64,000 nt of DNA from assembly GCF_023073315.1 (NCBI RefSeq), contig NZ_JADPJH010000034.1, positions 531,801 through 595,800 of the forward strand, in the 5' to 3' direction. Below, in pieces: positions 62,746-64,000 of the stretch. Each line of letters opens with the position of its first letter. Position 1 is the first letter of the stretch. Position numbers and translations under genes: made by a program. The DNA comes from Bradyrhizobium sp. 1. Its GTDB lineage: Bacteria > Pseudomonadota > Alphaproteobacteria > Rhizobiales > Xanthobacteraceae. Below the pieces are notes generated by a model. It was not told the origin of the DNA. It ran no database searches and was given only the letters and a program-made list of their open reading frames with translations.

Positions 62746-63945
62746 ATGAACGAGATCATTTTCATGCTGGGCGACTGGCCGGTGCGCACGATCGATGCGC
62801 TGATCGGCTTCGGTGCCCTCGTCCTCATCCTGCTGGTGGTGATTACGGTCGTGATCGCGCGATCCGGACGGCGCGGCGCGGAACTCGCGATGGCGAATGC
62901 GATCCGCGCGGACGAGCTCGAGGAGCGCATTAGCCAGATGCTGCACGCCCAGAGCGAGTCTTCGGGCCGGGTCGACGCGATGACCCAGGCGCTCGCCGGC
63001 CGCCAGGCCGACATGGCGCGCGCGGTCAACGAGCGGCTGGATTCGGTGACCCACCGGGTCGGCCAGTCCATGGAACATTCCACCCGCAACACCATGGAGA
63101 GCCTGCGTGCGCTGCACGAGCGGCTCGGCATCATCGACAACGCGCACAAGAACCTCACCGAACTCACCACCCAGGTGACGACCTTGCGCGACGTGCTCGC
63201 CAACAAGCAGTCGCGCGGCGCATTTGGACAAGCGCGGATGGAGGCGATCGTCCAAGACGGCCTGCCAAAAGGCGCCTACGAATTCCAGTTCACGCTCTCG
63301 ACCGGCAAGCGGCCCGATTGCGTGGTGTTCCTGCCCGACCAGCGCCCGCTCTGCATCGACGCCAAATTCCCGCTTGAAGCGATGACCGCGCTGCACGACG
63401 CCCGCACCGACGAGGAGAAGCGCATCGCCACGCAGCGGCTGCGCGGCGACGTGATGAAGCATGTCAGCGACATCGCCGAGAAATATCTCGTCACCGGCGA
63501 GACCCAGGAGATGGCGCTGATGTTCGTGCCGTCGGAATCGGTCTACGCCGAGATCCACGACGGTTTTGACGACGTGATCCAGAAGGCCTATCGCGCCAAG
63601 GTCGTGCTGGTGTCGCCCTCGCTGCTGATGCTCGCGATCCAGGTGATGCAGCAGATCATGAAGGACGCGCGCATGCGCGACGCCGCCGACCAGATCCAGA
63701 CCGAGGTGATCAAGCTCGGCGACGATCTCGGCCGCCTGCGCGACCGCGTACTGAAATTGCAGAAGCATTTTGCCGACGCCAACGAAGACGTCCGCCAGAT
63801 CCTGATCTCCGCCGACAAGATCGAGAAGCGCGCGGGCCGGATCGAGGAGCTGGATTTCAGCAAGACCGATGCGTCCGAAGGTCCGCATCTTGTGGCAACC
63901 GGCGCGCCGGAGCTGTTTCCGAGGAAGCTCCAGGCCGGGGAGTGA
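62746..63945 (+). CDS. rmuC: DNA recombination protein RmuC homologue
   Basis: The 399-residue protein has an N-terminal membrane helix (IGFGALVLILLVVITVVIA), a long coiled coil (DELEERISQMLHAQSESSGR onward) and the RmuC nuclease-like domain with PDCVVFLPDQ, CIDAKFPLEA and a late VVLVSPSLLMLAIQVMQQ. RmuC limits inversions at short repeats; its exact activity is unsettled. It is divergent from def with 170 bases between. Confidence 0.92.
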   Translation: MNEIIFMLGDWPVRTIDALIGFGALVLILLVVITVVIARSGRRGAELAMANAIRADELEERISQMLHAQSESSGRVDAMTQALAGRQADMARAVNERLDSVTHRVGQSMEHSTRNTMESLRALHERLGIIDNAHKNLTELTTQVTTLRDVLANKQSRGAFGQARMEAIVQDGLPKGAYEFQFTLSTGKRPDCVVFLPDQRPLCIDAKFPLEAMTALHDARTDEEKRIATQRLRGDVMKHVSDIAEKYLVTGETQEMALMFVPSESVYAEIHDGFDDVIQKAYRAKVVLVSPSLLMLAIQVMQQIMKDARMRDAADQIQTEVIKLGDDLGRLRDRVLKLQKHFADANEDVRQILISADKIEKRAGRIEELDFSKTDASEGPHLVATGAPELFPRKLQAGE

Positions 63946-63953
63946 ACTTCCTT

Positions 63954-64000
63954 CACCTCGCCCCGCTTGCGGGGAGAGGTCGGATCGCTCTTGCGATCCG
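63954..64000. repeat. Composite intergenic element with variable hairpin, copy C (inverted)
   Basis: Bases 63954-63982 are the exact reverse complement of 58345-58373 (29 bases), containing CCCCGC-TT-GCGGGG. They overlap by two bases a different perfect hairpin, CGGATCGC-TCTT-GCGATCCG (63981-64000), standing where copy A has its GGAATTC hairpin. The element continues beyond the window. Confidence 0.72.

Overview
The window is a 64 kb piece of a high-GC alphaproteobacterial chromosome. It looks like Bradyrhizobium or a close relative. This is judged from codon bias, the rpmH-rnpA-yidC-engB-argB-dapD-dapE gene order, an Irr/ICE-like iron operator, Rhizobiales-type palindromic intergenic repeats, and many LysR/GntR/IclR/TetR/MarR-controlled catabolic loci. 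No phage, transposase, integrase, CRISPR array or rRNA was seen. Two identical tRNA-Arg(ACG) genes are present.

Layout. 1-3.8 kb: the end of a four-gene TelA / VWA-binding-protein lipoprotein / XpaC / binding-protein cassette. 3.8-9 kb: GntP permease with a patatin lipase, SerA, and a triple-rhodanese protein. 9-13.6 kb: an iron-uptake operon (TonB receptor, periplasmic binding protein, PepSY membrane protein) with a candidate ICE operator. 14-16.7 kb: a MarR-controlled operon with an isochorismatase-like protein, a small membrane protein and an MFS exporter. 16.7-19.8 kb: a divergent aldolase / FAD oxidase / GntR locus with a clear operator. 19.8-25.5 kb: small ORFs, a decayed BKACE gene, YgiQ, RidA, Rrf2 and a methyltransferase. 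25.5-29.4 kb: a two-component styrene/indole-type monooxygenase, LysR and a luciferase-like oxidoreductase. 29.4-39.8 kb: a truncated antitoxin, a MHYT hybrid kinase, a TetR/MFS pair, a Tat-exported PLP enzyme, a lipoprotein, an M48 protease and a winged-helix TPR regulator. 39.9-44.8 kb: an IclR-controlled carboxylate catabolic operon. 44.8-48.6 kb: poorly known genes, a frameshifted gene, and a secreted protein lying between the two tRNA-Arg genes. 48.7-64 kb: a housekeeping block (sensor kinase, rpmH, rnpA, yidC, engB, argB, a nucleotidase, dapD, dapE, truA, fmt, def, rmuC) interspersed with palindromic repeats.

How genes work together. The 9-13.6 kb operon moves ferric complexes from the outer membrane through the periplasm, with probable reduction by the PepSY protein. 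dapD and dapE are two steps of the succinylase route to meso-diaminopimelate and lysine, and argB is the second step of arginine synthesis. def and fmt handle formyl-methionine. rpmH, rnpA, yidC and engB form the conserved ribosome / RNase P / membrane insertion cluster. The accessory loci each pair a regulator with a short enzyme or transporter operon, and in six of them an inverted repeat in the intergenic gap gives a concrete operator candidate.

The strongest candidates for under-described biology are the TelA/VWA/XpaC cassette with two binding proteins and no permease, the degenerate isochorismatase operon, the FutA-like protein lacking the di-tyrosine iron ligands, and the tRNA-gene-tRNA transcription unit. 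All functional calls come from reading motifs and family resemblance by eye. No database search was run.
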